Shown: in pieces, positions 1-6,948 of the stretch
How the letters are laid out: every line of letters begins with the position of its first letter
How positions within the stretch are numbered: position 1 is the stretch's first letter
Assembly (NCBI GenBank): GCA_045546175.1
Contig: JAZQCI010000045.1
Coordinates: forward strand, 3,263-67,262
Source of the DNA: CAG-791 sp045546175
Lineage (GTDB): Bacteria; Bacillota; Clostridia; Lachnospirales; Lachnospiraceae
Direction: 5' to 3'
Length of the DNA stretch: 64,000 bases
Translations under genes and position numbers: made by a program
Notes under the pieces: model-generated
Told to the model about the DNA's origin: nothing
The model's input: the letters and a program-made list of their open reading frames with translations, nothing else
The model's database searches: none

Positions 1-714
1 CTCGCTGGGACCCGCCACCGAGTCGATGCCGGTCACTCCGAAGCACTGCTTTTTGGCGAGCGCGACGAAAATATTGCCGGGGCCGGTGATCTTATCCACC
101 TTGGGGATCGTCTGTGTTCCGTAGGCCATGGCGGCGATCGCCTGCGCGCCGCCGACCTTGTAGATCTCATCCGCGCCCGCTATATCCGCTGCCACGACAG
201 TTCCCGCCGCCGCCTTCCCGTCCGCGCCGGGAGGCGTGCACATGATGATCTTCTCTACGCCCGCCACCTTGGCCGGGACGATATTCATCAGCACACTGGA
301 GGGATAGACGGCTCTTCCGCCGGGGACATAGCAGCCCGACACCTCGATGGGAGTAATTTTCTGCCCCAGGATCACGCCGTCTTCTCTTGTGGTGATCCAG
401 CTGTTCCTCTTCTGCTTTTCGTGATAATCGCGGATGTTTGCGGCCGCCTTTTTCATCACCTCGATCAGCGCCGGGTCAAGGGCCGCGTAGGCCTCCTCGA
501 TCTCTTCTCTCGATACGCGGAGCGTCTGCGGCGTCAGGTCGCACCGGTCGAATTTCTTCTCGTACCCGATGACGGCTTCATCCCCGTTTTCCCGCACGTT
601 CGCGATGATATCCTGTACCGTCTTTTCATAGTCCCCGTAGCCGGAGGCGCCGCGCCCGATCAGCTTCTCAAGCGCCTGCTCCCTGGTATTTTCATCGAGC
701 TTTACTATTCTCAT
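1..714 (-). CDS. hisD: Histidinol dehydrogenase, N-terminal 238 residues (runs off window)
   Basis: NAD-dependent histidinol dehydrogenase catalyses the last two oxidations of histidine synthesis (L-histidinol to L-histidine) in the cytosol. Reading the minus strand from ATG at 714 gives an uninterrupted frame to the window edge starting MRIVKLDENTREQALEKL, with family hallmarks VSGCYVPGGRAVYPS, MCTPPG, VGGAQAIAAMAYGT and KITGPGNIFVALAK. The family is about 430 residues, so just over half is present. A GGAG sits just upstream of the start. It is the third gene of a hisZ-hisG-hisD run; the 105-bp gap to hisG holds three imperfect copies of a 15-16 bp unit. Identification is secure; only the C-terminal half with the zinc ligands is out of view. 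Confidence 0.96.
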   Translation of the reverse strand, partial: MRIVKLDENTREQALEKLIGRGASGYGDYEKTVQDIIANVRENGDEAVIGYEKKFDRCDLTPQTLRVSREEIEEAYAALDPALIEVMKKAAANIRDYHEKQKRNSWITTREDGVILGQKITPIEVSGCYVPGGRAVYPSSVLMNIVPAKVAGVEKIIMCTPPGADGKAAAGTVVAADIAGADEIYKVGGAQAIAAMAYGTQTIPKVDKITGPGNIFVALAKKQCFGVTGIDSVAGPSE

Positions 715-723
715 CTGTTCTCC

Positions 724-768
724 ACAGTCCTTTCTGAATACAGTCCGTTCTGATACAGTCTTTTCTAA
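724..768. repeat. Three tandem 15-16 bp units between hisG and hisD
   Basis: Units begin ACAGTCCTTTCTGA (724), ACAGTCCGTTCTGA (740) and ACAGTCTTTTCTA (755). They fill much of the hisG-hisD gap, immediately upstream of the hisD ribosome binding site. Function unknown; most simply a small replication-slippage array. Confidence 0.7.
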
Positions 769-819
769 CCGTTTTATCTTCCAAGAAATGTCTTTATGTT
801 CTGTTTTCCGGTCCGAAGA

Positions 820-1461
820 TCACTCCAGGCAGTCGCGGACATTCGCCATGATCTCCCTGATCCTTGCCGTCTTCATCTGCATGGACACCTGGTTGACGAT
901 CATCCTGGCGGATACGGGACACACTTCTTCCAGAACGGCGAGTCCGTTTTCCTTCAGGGTGGAACCGGTCTCCACGATATCGACGATCACATCTCCCAGG
1001 TCCACGATGGGCCCCAGCTCCACGGATCCGTTGAGCTTGATGATATCCACCGTCTGATGCTTTCTGTTATAGAAGTACTCTCTCGCGATATTCGGGTATT
1101 TGGATGTGACCCGGATCATCTCGTGATGCTGCAACAATTCCTTCGCCTCCGAAGGTCCGCAGACACACATCCTGCACTTGCCAAAGCCCAGGTCAAGGAC
1201 TTCATAGACTCTGCGGTTCTCCTCCATGATGATGTCGGATCCGACCACTCCTATATCCGCGGCTCCGTATTCGACGTAAGTCGGCACATCCGGTCCCTTT
1301 GCCAGGAAGAAACGGAGCTTCTGCTCCTCGTTGACAAAGATCAGCTTGCGGGAACTCTTGTCCTTGAGTTCTTCGCAGTAATAGCCGGCTCTTTCGAGAA
1401 GCGCCATGGTCTGGCTGGCCAGCCGTCCTTTCGTCAGGGCAATAGTTATATAGTCGTTCAC
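820..1461 (-). CDS. hisG: ATP phosphoribosyltransferase catalytic subunit, short form
   Basis: Catalyses the first step of histidine synthesis, condensing ATP with PRPP. About 213 residues, the short HisG form that lacks the C-terminal regulatory domain and needs HisZ, which is encoded just upstream. Visible signatures are ITIALTKGRL near the N-terminus and DIVETGSTLKENGL, the PRPP-binding loop. The frame could extend to ATGs at 1485/1482, but GGAGG lies five bases before a GTG at 1461 (VNDYITIAL), so GTG is preferred. The 44-bp gap to hisZ and shared direction imply one transcript. In HisG-HisZ complexes histidine feedback acts through HisZ (family knowledge). Confidence 0.95.
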   Translation of the reverse strand: MNDYITIALTKGRLASQTMALLERAGYYCEELKDKSSRKLIFVNEEQKLRFFLAKGPDVPTYVEYGAADIGVVGSDIIMEENRRVYEVLDLGFGKCRMCVCGPSEAKELLQHHEMIRVTSKYPNIAREYFYNRKHQTVDIIKLNGSVELGPIVDLGDVIVDIVETGSTLKENGLAVLEEVCPVSARMIVNQVSMQMKTARIREIMANVRDCLE

Positions 1462-1505
1462 ACTGTCCTCCGTTTGTCGCATCATTTTTATGCTGGTGAT
1501 TACTT

Positions 1506-2639
1506 TTAGTTTTCCTCCGGCAGCAGGACCGACCTGAAGCCTGCCTGCCGGCTCATACGGGCCGTTTTCAGGGCCTCCCTGTAATTGTCCTCATTGTAAT
1601 AGATCTTGTGGATCTCGGGCTCCTGCACGTCTGTGAGGTGCTGCCTTCTCATGGCCTCCATGAGGGGATCGATGGAGATCATGCAGCCTATGGCCGGCGC
1701 TTCTTTGCCGAAATATCCCAGCAGCTGGTCATATCTGCCTCCCGAAGCGATGGGTTCCCCGGTCCCGTATGTATATCCCTTGAAGATGATCCCCGTGTAA
1801 TAATGGTATTTGCTCAGGAGCGAGAGATCGAAGCTGATATATTTGGAGAGCCCGTAGGCGTCCACCACATTCCAGACATCGATGAGTCGTCTCACGGCGG
1901 CCTGCGCCCGCGCGCCCGGCGCCGTATCGGCGGCCTTTACCAGGTCCTCTGCCGTCTCCATGAAATCCCTGATCCTGAGGAACAGGTCCCTGTCCTCTCT
2001 CTTAAATCCTTCGCTCTTGAGGAGGTCTTCGGCGGCAAAATAGTTCTTGCCCGAGATCTCGTCGCGCAGCGTCTCTTCAAGGCTCCTGTCCATTCCGAGA
2101 TGCTCGCAGATCCCCTTGAAGTACTCGACGTTGCCCACACTGATCTGGAACTCGGTGAGTCCTGCGGCCAGAAGGCTCTCGATCAGCATCGCGATCATCT
2201 CTCCGTCCGCCTGGGCGCTGGCGTCGTTCATGAGTTCCGCCCCCATCTGGGTGGTCTCCTTGAGCTTGCCCTGCAGGTTGGAAGTGTTGTTGAAGGTGCT
2301 TCCCTGATAACAGAAGCGGAGCGGGCGCTTCTCGTCCATAAAGTACTTGGCCGCGCATCTTGCCACGGAGGGCGTAAAGTCGGGCCGCAGCACCAGAGTG
2401 TCCCCTTCTTTGTCGAAGAACTTGTACAGCTCCCTCGAGGAGGTCGTCCCGATCTCGTTGGAGAACACGTCAAAATATTCAAAGGAAGGCGTCTGAAGAT
2501 CCTCGTATCCGTACAGATGGATCTGCCCCGCGATCCTTTTGATGATCGTCTGCTTGGCGGTATTTTCCTTTCCGTATGAGTCCCTGACGCCTTCCGGCGT
2601 ATGCAGCAGGTCCTGAGATCTTCTGTTTGCGTAATTCAT
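1506..2639 (-). CDS. hisZ: ATP phosphoribosyltransferase regulatory subunit HisZ
   Basis: HisZ is a catalytically silent paralogue of the histidyl-tRNA synthetase core that activates short HisG and mediates histidine feedback. The protein of about 377 residues has class II synthetase features: LLHTPEGVRDSYG at the start, motif 2-like LVLRPDFTPSVARCAAKYF and RFCYQGSTFN, and the late GGRYDQLLGYFGKEAPAIG. It lacks the anticodon-binding domain of true HisRS, and hisG follows immediately. A longer frame begins at 2660, but GAGGAG lies just before the ATG at 2639 (MNYANRRSQD). A consensus promoter and a palindrome lie directly upstream, making this the first gene of the his operon. Confidence 0.93.
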   Translation of the reverse strand: MNYANRRSQDLLHTPEGVRDSYGKENTAKQTIIKRIAGQIHLYGYEDLQTPSFEYFDVFSNEIGTTSSRELYKFFDKEGDTLVLRPDFTPSVARCAAKYFMDEKRPLRFCYQGSTFNNTSNLQGKLKETTQMGAELMNDASAQADGEMIAMLIESLLAAGLTEFQISVGNVEYFKGICEHLGMDRSLEETLRDEISGKNYFAAEDLLKSEGFKREDRDLFLRIRDFMETAEDLVKAADTAPGARAQAAVRRLIDVWNVVDAYGLSKYISFDLSLLSKYHYYTGIIFKGYTYGTGEPIASGGRYDQLLGYFGKEAPAIGCMISIDPLMEAMRRQHLTDVQEPEIHKIYYNEDNYREALKTARMSRQAGFRSVLLPEEN

Positions 2640-2666
2640 GCCTTCTCCTCGCTTTATCAAAATGCA

Positions 2667-2684
2667 GTGCTAATTTGTTAGCAC
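2667..2684 (-). promoter_or_regulatory. Perfect 7-bp inverted repeat in hisZ leader (candidate operator)
   Basis: GTGCTAA-N4-TTAGCAC lies between the -10 box and the ribosome binding site of hisZ, a normal place for a repressor site. The half-sites resemble those of CIRCE but in the opposite order, so it is not CIRCE. A TrpR-superfamily histidine regulator (YerC/HisR type) is a candidate ligand by operon context only. It could also be a small RNA hairpin. Confidence 0.5.
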
Positions 2685-2698
2685 ATAAAACCATTGGA

Positions 2699-2727
2699 AG
2701 TATACAGGAAAATGGCCCCCGTGTCAA
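2699..2727 (-). promoter_or_regulatory. Strong sigma-A promoter of the his operon
   Basis: On the minus strand TTGACA and TATACT are separated by exactly 17 bp, upstream of hisZ with a leader of about 55 nt. This is a near-perfect vegetative promoter. Confidence 0.85.
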
Positions 2728-2790
2728 TTCATCGCTCACGCCGCGCGGGCTGCCCCGGCGGCATCGTTTTCTTTTCCGAATGCACGTATG

Positions 2791-3339
2791 TCAGTCGTCC
2801 GAATCGGAATCCCTCTCCGCCAGATCCCTGTTGATCATTTCCAGATACGGAACGAGCACGCCGCTGCGCTGGGGAAGCACCCAGTTCATGTCAAGTTCGT
2901 CCATCCGAAAGCTCTTTCTGCCGCCCGCCTGCGCGCGCTCCCAGAAAGGGAGAAAATGCCGGAAGGGCAGATAATAGTAAACCCCCTCCTCTGTATAGCT
3001 GATCAGGAAAAAAGCTATGCCGTCCTGCTGCTCGAACCGCCTCATAAAATCCACCTGGTGGGGATGAATGTTCTGAAGCGCGAAGGTGGTCTTCTTGCAC
3101 TCTTTTGCGTCAAAACAGACCGGAATCCCCTGGATCACGCCGATGTAGTCCACCGTACTCTTCTGGTCAAAATAGGCCAGTGTGATGTGTCTGTTCTCGC
3201 TGTCGATCTTCATGGGCGTGATTGGCGTCGGAACTTTCTGTATAAGAGCCAGATTCTGTTCCTTGTATTTGTCATTGGTGCGGTTGATCTCGTCCTCAAA
3301 GAGAGATCCGCGAAGTCCCCGCGATTTCCATGTCGGCAT
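2791..3339 (-). CDS. recU: Holliday junction resolvase RecU
   Basis: RecU cleaves four-way DNA junctions in recombinational repair and chromosome segregation in Firmicutes. The 182-residue product starts MPTWKSRGLRGSLFEDEIN and contains IQKVPTPI, DYIGVIQGIPVCFDAKE and CKKTTFALQNIHPHQ, matching the PD-(D/E)XK nuclease core of the family (D...E-x-K in FDAKECK). The open frame runs back to 3462, but the family start and GGGAG before the ATG at 3339 fix the shorter form. It follows the pseudouridine synthase gene after 5 bp and is probably co-transcribed. In Bacillus recU neighbours ponA; no penicillin-binding protein gene is nearby here. Confidence 0.93.
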   Translation of the reverse strand: MPTWKSRGLRGSLFEDEINRTNDKYKEQNLALIQKVPTPITPMKIDSENRHITLAYFDQKSTVDYIGVIQGIPVCFDAKECKKTTFALQNIHPHQVDFMRRFEQQDGIAFFLISYTEEGVYYYLPFRHFLPFWERAQAGGRKSFRMDELDMNWVLPQRSGVLVPYLEMINRDLAERDSDSDD

Positions 3340-3344
3340 ATTTA

Positions 3345-4382
3345 TTACTCCCGTACTGACGCGATCTCCCGGTAGATACGGGGAGGGTCGCATGTAATTA
3401 CTCTCTCGGACAGGGCGGCGAACTCCTCTTCTTCCATGCGGGGAAATTCGATTCTGCAGCACCAGAGCATCTGCCCTCTGAGGCCGTATTCGCTCCGGAT
3501 CTTCTCATTTACTTTCAGGTCGCCGTATTTGGGATCTCCCAGGATCGGGTGACCCTTAGCCGCCAAATGGCTCCTGAGCTGATGGGTCTTTCCGGTGATC
3601 AGTTCCAGTTCCAGGAGCGAGCACTTCCCGCCGCTTATGAGCGGTCGATAGGTGGTCCTGGTCCAATCGGCCCCTTTTTCCGCCTTGTTCTTGAAATTGA
3701 CCGTATTGGTCACTTCGTCTTTTTTCAGATAGCCTTCGATCTTGCCGGGCCTTTCGACTTTTCCCAGGACGACAGCGTTGTAAAACTTGTGCATCGTCCT
3801 GTTTCTGAGAAGCTCAGCGGCTTTTCTCGCTCCCGCAAGGGACTTGGAGCAGATCAGGATCCCGCCGGTATTTCGGTCCAGGCGGTTGCACACGGAGGGC
3901 TTGAAAGACTTCAGGGACCGGGCGTTCACCGCTCCCTTTTCGAGGAGATATCCCACCAGCCACTCGTTCATCGACAGGTCGGCGTCCGACGCTTTCTGGG
4001 AGAGGAGTCCCACGGGTTTTCTTACCGCCAGGATATGGTCGTCCTCATAGAGGATCCCGTCCTCGCCGATCCTGCCCCGGAGCTGCCGGAAAGCGCGCGT
4101 ATATTCCTGTGTGGGCGGCAGTTCTTCCTCCCCGCTTTTGTCGTTGTCGGATCCGAGCAATGCTCCGCCAAACTTTCCGATGGTCTCATCAGAAAGAAAA
4201 AGCGTCACCAGATCTCCTTGTTGAAGAAGCTCACTGCCGGACGCTTTTTTGCCATTGAGTGTGATATTCTTTTTCCTGAGCATTTTATAGAGAAATGAAG
4301 AAGGAGCATCCGGCAGCTTCCGCTGCAGATACTTGTTGAACCGCTGCTCCTTTTCTTCTCTCTTAACCGTCCATTCTCTCAT
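3345..4382 (-). CDS. RluA/RluD-family RNA pseudouridine synthase
   Basis: Isomerises specific uridines in rRNA or tRNA to pseudouridine. The 345-residue protein has an N-terminal S4-like RNA-binding region (about 15-65, RFNKYLQRKLPDAPSSFLYKML) and a catalytic domain with the family motif NRLDRNTGG, Asp169 being the predicted nucleophile. The C-terminal half carries ELELITGKTHQLRSHLAAKGHPILGDPKYGD, typical of the RluA group. A roughly 40-residue acidic linker separates the domains. The exact target uridine cannot be inferred. recU follows closely and the membrane-protein gene is 14 bp upstream, so these minus-strand genes may share a transcript. Confidence 0.9.
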   Translation of the reverse strand: MREWTVKREEKEQRFNKYLQRKLPDAPSSFLYKMLRKKNITLNGKKASGSELLQQGDLVTLFLSDETIGKFGGALLGSDNDKSGEEELPPTQEYTRAFRQLRGRIGEDGILYEDDHILAVRKPVGLLSQKASDADLSMNEWLVGYLLEKGAVNARSLKSFKPSVCNRLDRNTGGILICSKSLAGARKAAELLRNRTMHKFYNAVVLGKVERPGKIEGYLKKDEVTNTVNFKNKAEKGADWTRTTYRPLISGGKCSLLELELITGKTHQLRSHLAAKGHPILGDPKYGDLKVNEKIRSEYGLRGQMLWCCRIEFPRMEEEEFAALSERVITCDPPRIYREIASVRE

Positions 4383-4396
4383 TTACCGGGTCTTCC

Positions 4397-4963
4397 TCAC
4401 AGGGATATGGCTTTCAAAAGATTCATGGCCCCTTCCGCACTTTTCTTCTCTTTGTTGTCTGGGAGTCTGTTCAGGCCGTCGAGCCGCTCCGTATAATTGT
4501 CGAGATTCTTGAAGATCTTGACCGTATAGCCCTTGAAGCCGTCATTTTCCAGCATTTTCCGAATGTGCATCTCCCCGCTTTTGACGTCGCACTTTTCGTC
4601 CTCGGTCAGGGCGCAGACGCTCTTGCCGGCACAGACAGCGTGGCTGATCGCATAGTTCTTGTCATAGCTGGTCATAAAGAGATCATAGGCGCCTGCCAGT
4701 TTCCCCTTGTGCAGCTCGATGGCGTCCCTGGCGCTCTCCGAACAGCCGCCCGCCCTGCAGAACATGACCAGGTCCACCGCGAACTTGCCCACGCCGATGC
4801 AGCTGAGGGCTGCCAGGATCGTAAAGACATTCTTGTTGGTCTTAAAATACCACTGCGCGCCGAAATAGGTCGCGAGCACTGCTGCCAGCAGTACAAATGT
4901 CACCGCGCCGTAGACCATCCGGCCTCTCTTTATATATCCGTAAGTTCCTTTTTTGCCTACCAT
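4397..4963 (-). CDS. Small membrane protein of unknown function
   Basis: Not recognised as a named family. The 188-residue product begins MVGKKGTYGYIKRGRMVYG, followed by two hydrophobic segments (about 17-33, GAVTFVLLAAVLATYFG, and about 45-65), a short Cys-containing turn (CRAGGCSES) and a soluble C-terminal domain of about 120 residues with several cysteines (AVCAGKSVCALTEDEKC). It is probably an integral membrane protein with a cytosolic tail. GGAG is five bases before the ATG. It lies between the pseudouridine synthase and a coiled-coil protein gene; no function follows from that context. Confidence 0.75.
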   Translation of the reverse strand: MVGKKGTYGYIKRGRMVYGAVTFVLLAAVLATYFGAQWYFKTNKNVFTILAALSCIGVGKFAVDLVMFCRAGGCSESARDAIELHKGKLAGAYDLFMTSYDKNYAISHAVCAGKSVCALTEDEKCDVKSGEMHIRKMLENDGFKGYTVKIFKNLDNYTERLDGLNRLPDNKEKKSAEGAMNLLKAISL

Positions 4964-4986
4964 AAATACTCCGAAACGTCAAAGCA

Positions 4987-5017
4987 GGACATCTTTTCTT
5001 TTGCCGAAAAGATGTCC
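4987..5017 (-). terminator. Hairpin between coiled-coil gene and membrane-protein gene
   Basis: GGACATCTTTT pairs with AAAAGATGTCC (11 bp). There is no clean T-tract on the minus-strand side, so termination efficiency is doubtful; it may be an intercistronic hairpin. Confidence 0.4.
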
Positions 5018-5036
5018 CGCACATTACTATCGCATG

Positions 5037-5690
5037 TTATTCCTGAACCATATCCGTGTTCACAAACTCGGAATCATCCTCTTCCCCTTCGTAGTCATAA
5101 GGTTCACCCTCATCGACTTCCTGCATCAGGCCGGGATCCTCCTCATTCTCATCCTGCGGTGCGAGCTCTGACCTGTTCTGGCGAACCGTGTCGATATAAT
5201 CCGACATCTCGTCGTAGAAGTTGTGGAAAATGGCTGTCAGGTTATTCTGGGCGCTCACAGTGCTCTTCTCGAGGTCTGCGAGCATGCTGTCCATGTACTG
5301 ATTGGCAGCTTCCTTGTAACCGTTCGCTTCGCTCATCGCCTTATCGAGGATATCCTGTCCCTGCTGCGTAGCCATTCTGACGATATCGTTGGCCTGCGCG
5401 TATGCCTGCTGCATGATCTCGTGCTCATTGACGAGCTCGTTGGAGTGCACGTTTGCCTCGTTGATCATCTCGTCCGCTTTTCTTCTCGCGTCCTCGAGGA
5501 TCGCTTCTTTATTGGCCACAATGCGCTGGTAGTGGCGGATCTCATCGGGAACTTTGGCGCGGAGTTCTTCAAGGAGCGCGTCCAGTTCGTCTTTATCTAC
5601 GATAATGTTTGTTTTGGAAAAAGTCTGATATCTGCAGGAATCAATAAAATCCTCAATCTGGTCGATCATCTGCTCGATTTTGCTGCTCAT
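5037..5690 (-). CDS. Coiled-coil protein, ATPase-subunit-H-like, function unknown
   Basis: A 217-residue, largely helical protein starting MSSKIEQMIDQIEDFIDSC. Residues about 30-160 are heptad-rich (EILRHYQ-type helices; EDARRKADEMINEANVHS), followed by an acidic tail rich in Glu/Asp (EENEEDPG, EGEEDDSE). Proteins of this shape next to coaD and rsmD in clostridia are usually annotated as V-type ATPase subunit H-like or DivIVA-like by low-complexity similarity alone; neither role is supported here. AGGAGG precedes the ATG. It follows coaD after 14 bp and is likely co-transcribed with it. Confidence 0.75.
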   Translation of the reverse strand: MSSKIEQMIDQIEDFIDSCRYQTFSKTNIIVDKDELDALLEELRAKVPDEIRHYQRIVANKEAILEDARRKADEMINEANVHSNELVNEHEIMQQAYAQANDIVRMATQQGQDILDKAMSEANGYKEAANQYMDSMLADLEKSTVSAQNNLTAIFHNFYDEMSDYIDTVRQNRSELAPQDENEEDPGLMQEVDEGEPYDYEGEEDDSEFVNTDMVQE

Positions 5691-5704
5691 ATTTCCAATC
5701 CTCC

Positions 5705-6214
5705 TTATTTGTTACTGTAAAATTCCGGATGAAGAATCCGCATCTTTCCGATGACCTCTTCTTCAATACTGGGCGGAACGCAAAGCTTTATGTCGCCTCC
5801 GAAGGACGCGATCTCTTTTACAACGGAAGAACTCAGATAAGCGTACTCCATACTGCTGGTGATAAAGATCGTATCGAGCCAGCCGTCGGATATGGTCCTG
5901 TTTGCATGCGCGATCTGCAGTTCATATTCGAAATCCGTGACTGCCCTGAGTCCGCGGACAGCTATATGACAGTCGATCTTGCGCGCATAATCCATCAATA
6001 ATCCGTAGTAAGAATCGACACGCACGTTCGGAATATTTTCTGACACTTTGCGTAACATTTTAACACGTTCGTCTACAGAAAACAATGGAGTTTTAGCTTT
6101 ATTGTCCAAAACGCAGACCGTCAGATCGTCAAACATTTCGGCTGCTCTCTTCATAATATCGATGTGTCCGTAAGTGACCGGGTCAAAGCTGCCGGGGTAA
6201 ATCGCATGTTTCAT
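5705..6214 (-). CDS. coaD: Phosphopantetheine adenylyltransferase
   Basis: Transfers AMP from ATP to 4'-phosphopantetheine, the penultimate step of coenzyme A synthesis. The 169-residue length is standard. The nucleotidyltransferase signature GSFDPVTYGHIDI is at the N-terminus, followed by RGLRAVTDFEYELQIAHANR and the conserved EYAYLSSSVVKEIASFGGDI region. The start has AAGGG upstream. The order rsmD-coaD-coiled-coil protein is common in Clostridia, so an operon is likely, although 75 bp separate rsmD and coaD. Confidence 0.97.
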   Translation of the reverse strand: MKHAIYPGSFDPVTYGHIDIMKRAAEMFDDLTVCVLDNKAKTPLFSVDERVKMLRKVSENIPNVRVDSYYGLLMDYARKIDCHIAVRGLRAVTDFEYELQIAHANRTISDGWLDTIFITSSMEYAYLSSSVVKEIASFGGDIKLCVPPSIEEEVIGKMRILHPEFYSNK

Positions 6215-6288
6215 TTAGTAGTTGCCCTTTCTCTAAGTTCAAGTTCTGCGTTCGGACCTTGCCGTGTCTTAAGGATTTAATTAAGAAT

Positions 6289-6849
6289 TCAATCCTCACT
6301 CACAGTTCGTCTGATGAACAGGTGACGGTTCGCCTTGTAGTCTTTCTCTCTCACCAGCGTAAAGCCGATCTCATTCAGATAGGAAAAATCCGTATCCAGA
6401 GAGGACTCAACGATGATCAGCGTATTGTCCGTGACGAATCCGGTGTTCGAAAGCGCCCGGAGAATATCGTGGACCGTCTGCGCTTCATACGGCGGATCCG
6501 CGTAGATGATATCCACTTCCTTCTCGTGGATATGGCGCAGCGCGCTGAGCACATCCTGCTTGAGGAGCACCGCTTCCTCTTCAAAATGCGTCGTGTGAAG
6601 GTTCTTCTGTATGCAGGCGCACGCCTCGCGCCCGTTCTCAACAAAATACGCGCGCTTTGCCCCGCGGCTGAGCGCTTCGATCCCAATCGCGCCGCTTCCG
6701 GCACAGAGGTCGACAAAGATCGAGCCGGGCACATCCGCCTGGATGATATTGAACAATGTCTCTTTGATGATGTCCTGTGTGGGTCTTGTGTCCAGACCGT
6801 AGGGCGCGACGAGCTTAAGCCGTCTTGCGCTTCCCGCTATTACTCTCAT
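6289..6849 (-). CDS. rsmD: 16S rRNA (guanine(966)-N2)-methyltransferase RsmD
   Basis: SAM-dependent methylation of G966 in 16S rRNA. About 186 residues: MRVIAGSARRLKL at the start, TRPTQDIIKETLFNII, SAM-binding FVDLCAGSGAIGIEALSRGA, and the catalytic DPPY motif in IYADPPYEAQ. A GTG at 6864 is also in frame, but GAGGA is placed for the ATG at 6849, which also gives the family N-terminus. coaD follows, as in many Firmicutes. Confidence 0.95.
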   Translation of the reverse strand: MRVIAGSARRLKLVAPYGLDTRPTQDIIKETLFNIIQADVPGSIFVDLCAGSGAIGIEALSRGAKRAYFVENGREACACIQKNLHTTHFEEEAVLLKQDVLSALRHIHEKEVDIIYADPPYEAQTVHDILRALSNTGFVTDNTLIIVESSLDTDFSYLNEIGFTLVREKDYKANRHLFIRRTVSED

Positions 6850-6869
6850 GGTCGTTTTCCTCACAAGCA

Positions 6870-6891
6870 GGACAGGCTCCCAAGCCTGTCC
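6870..6891. other. 9-bp hairpin between topoisomerase A-subunit gene and rsmD
   Basis: GGACAGGCT and AGCCTGTCC are separated by 4 bases. It lies upstream of rsmD and downstream of the topoisomerase gene on the minus strand. No T-tract follows, so it is not a standard terminator. Confidence 0.5.
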
Positions 6892-6948
6892 CGCGCCTAT
6901 GTAAAGTGTATTAAATCTTCTCTTTTTTGTCTATCTCCAAATCCGAAT

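Noticed and set aside
2667..2684. CIRCE (HrcA) operator
   Set aside because: Half-sites resemble CIRCE, but the order is reversed (GTGCTAA first) and the spacing is 4 rather than 9; no heat-shock gene is nearby.
5037..5690. V-type ATPase subunit or DivIVA
   Set aside because: Only coiled-coil composition supports either; no ATPase genes are adjacent and the DivIVA N-terminal motif is absent.
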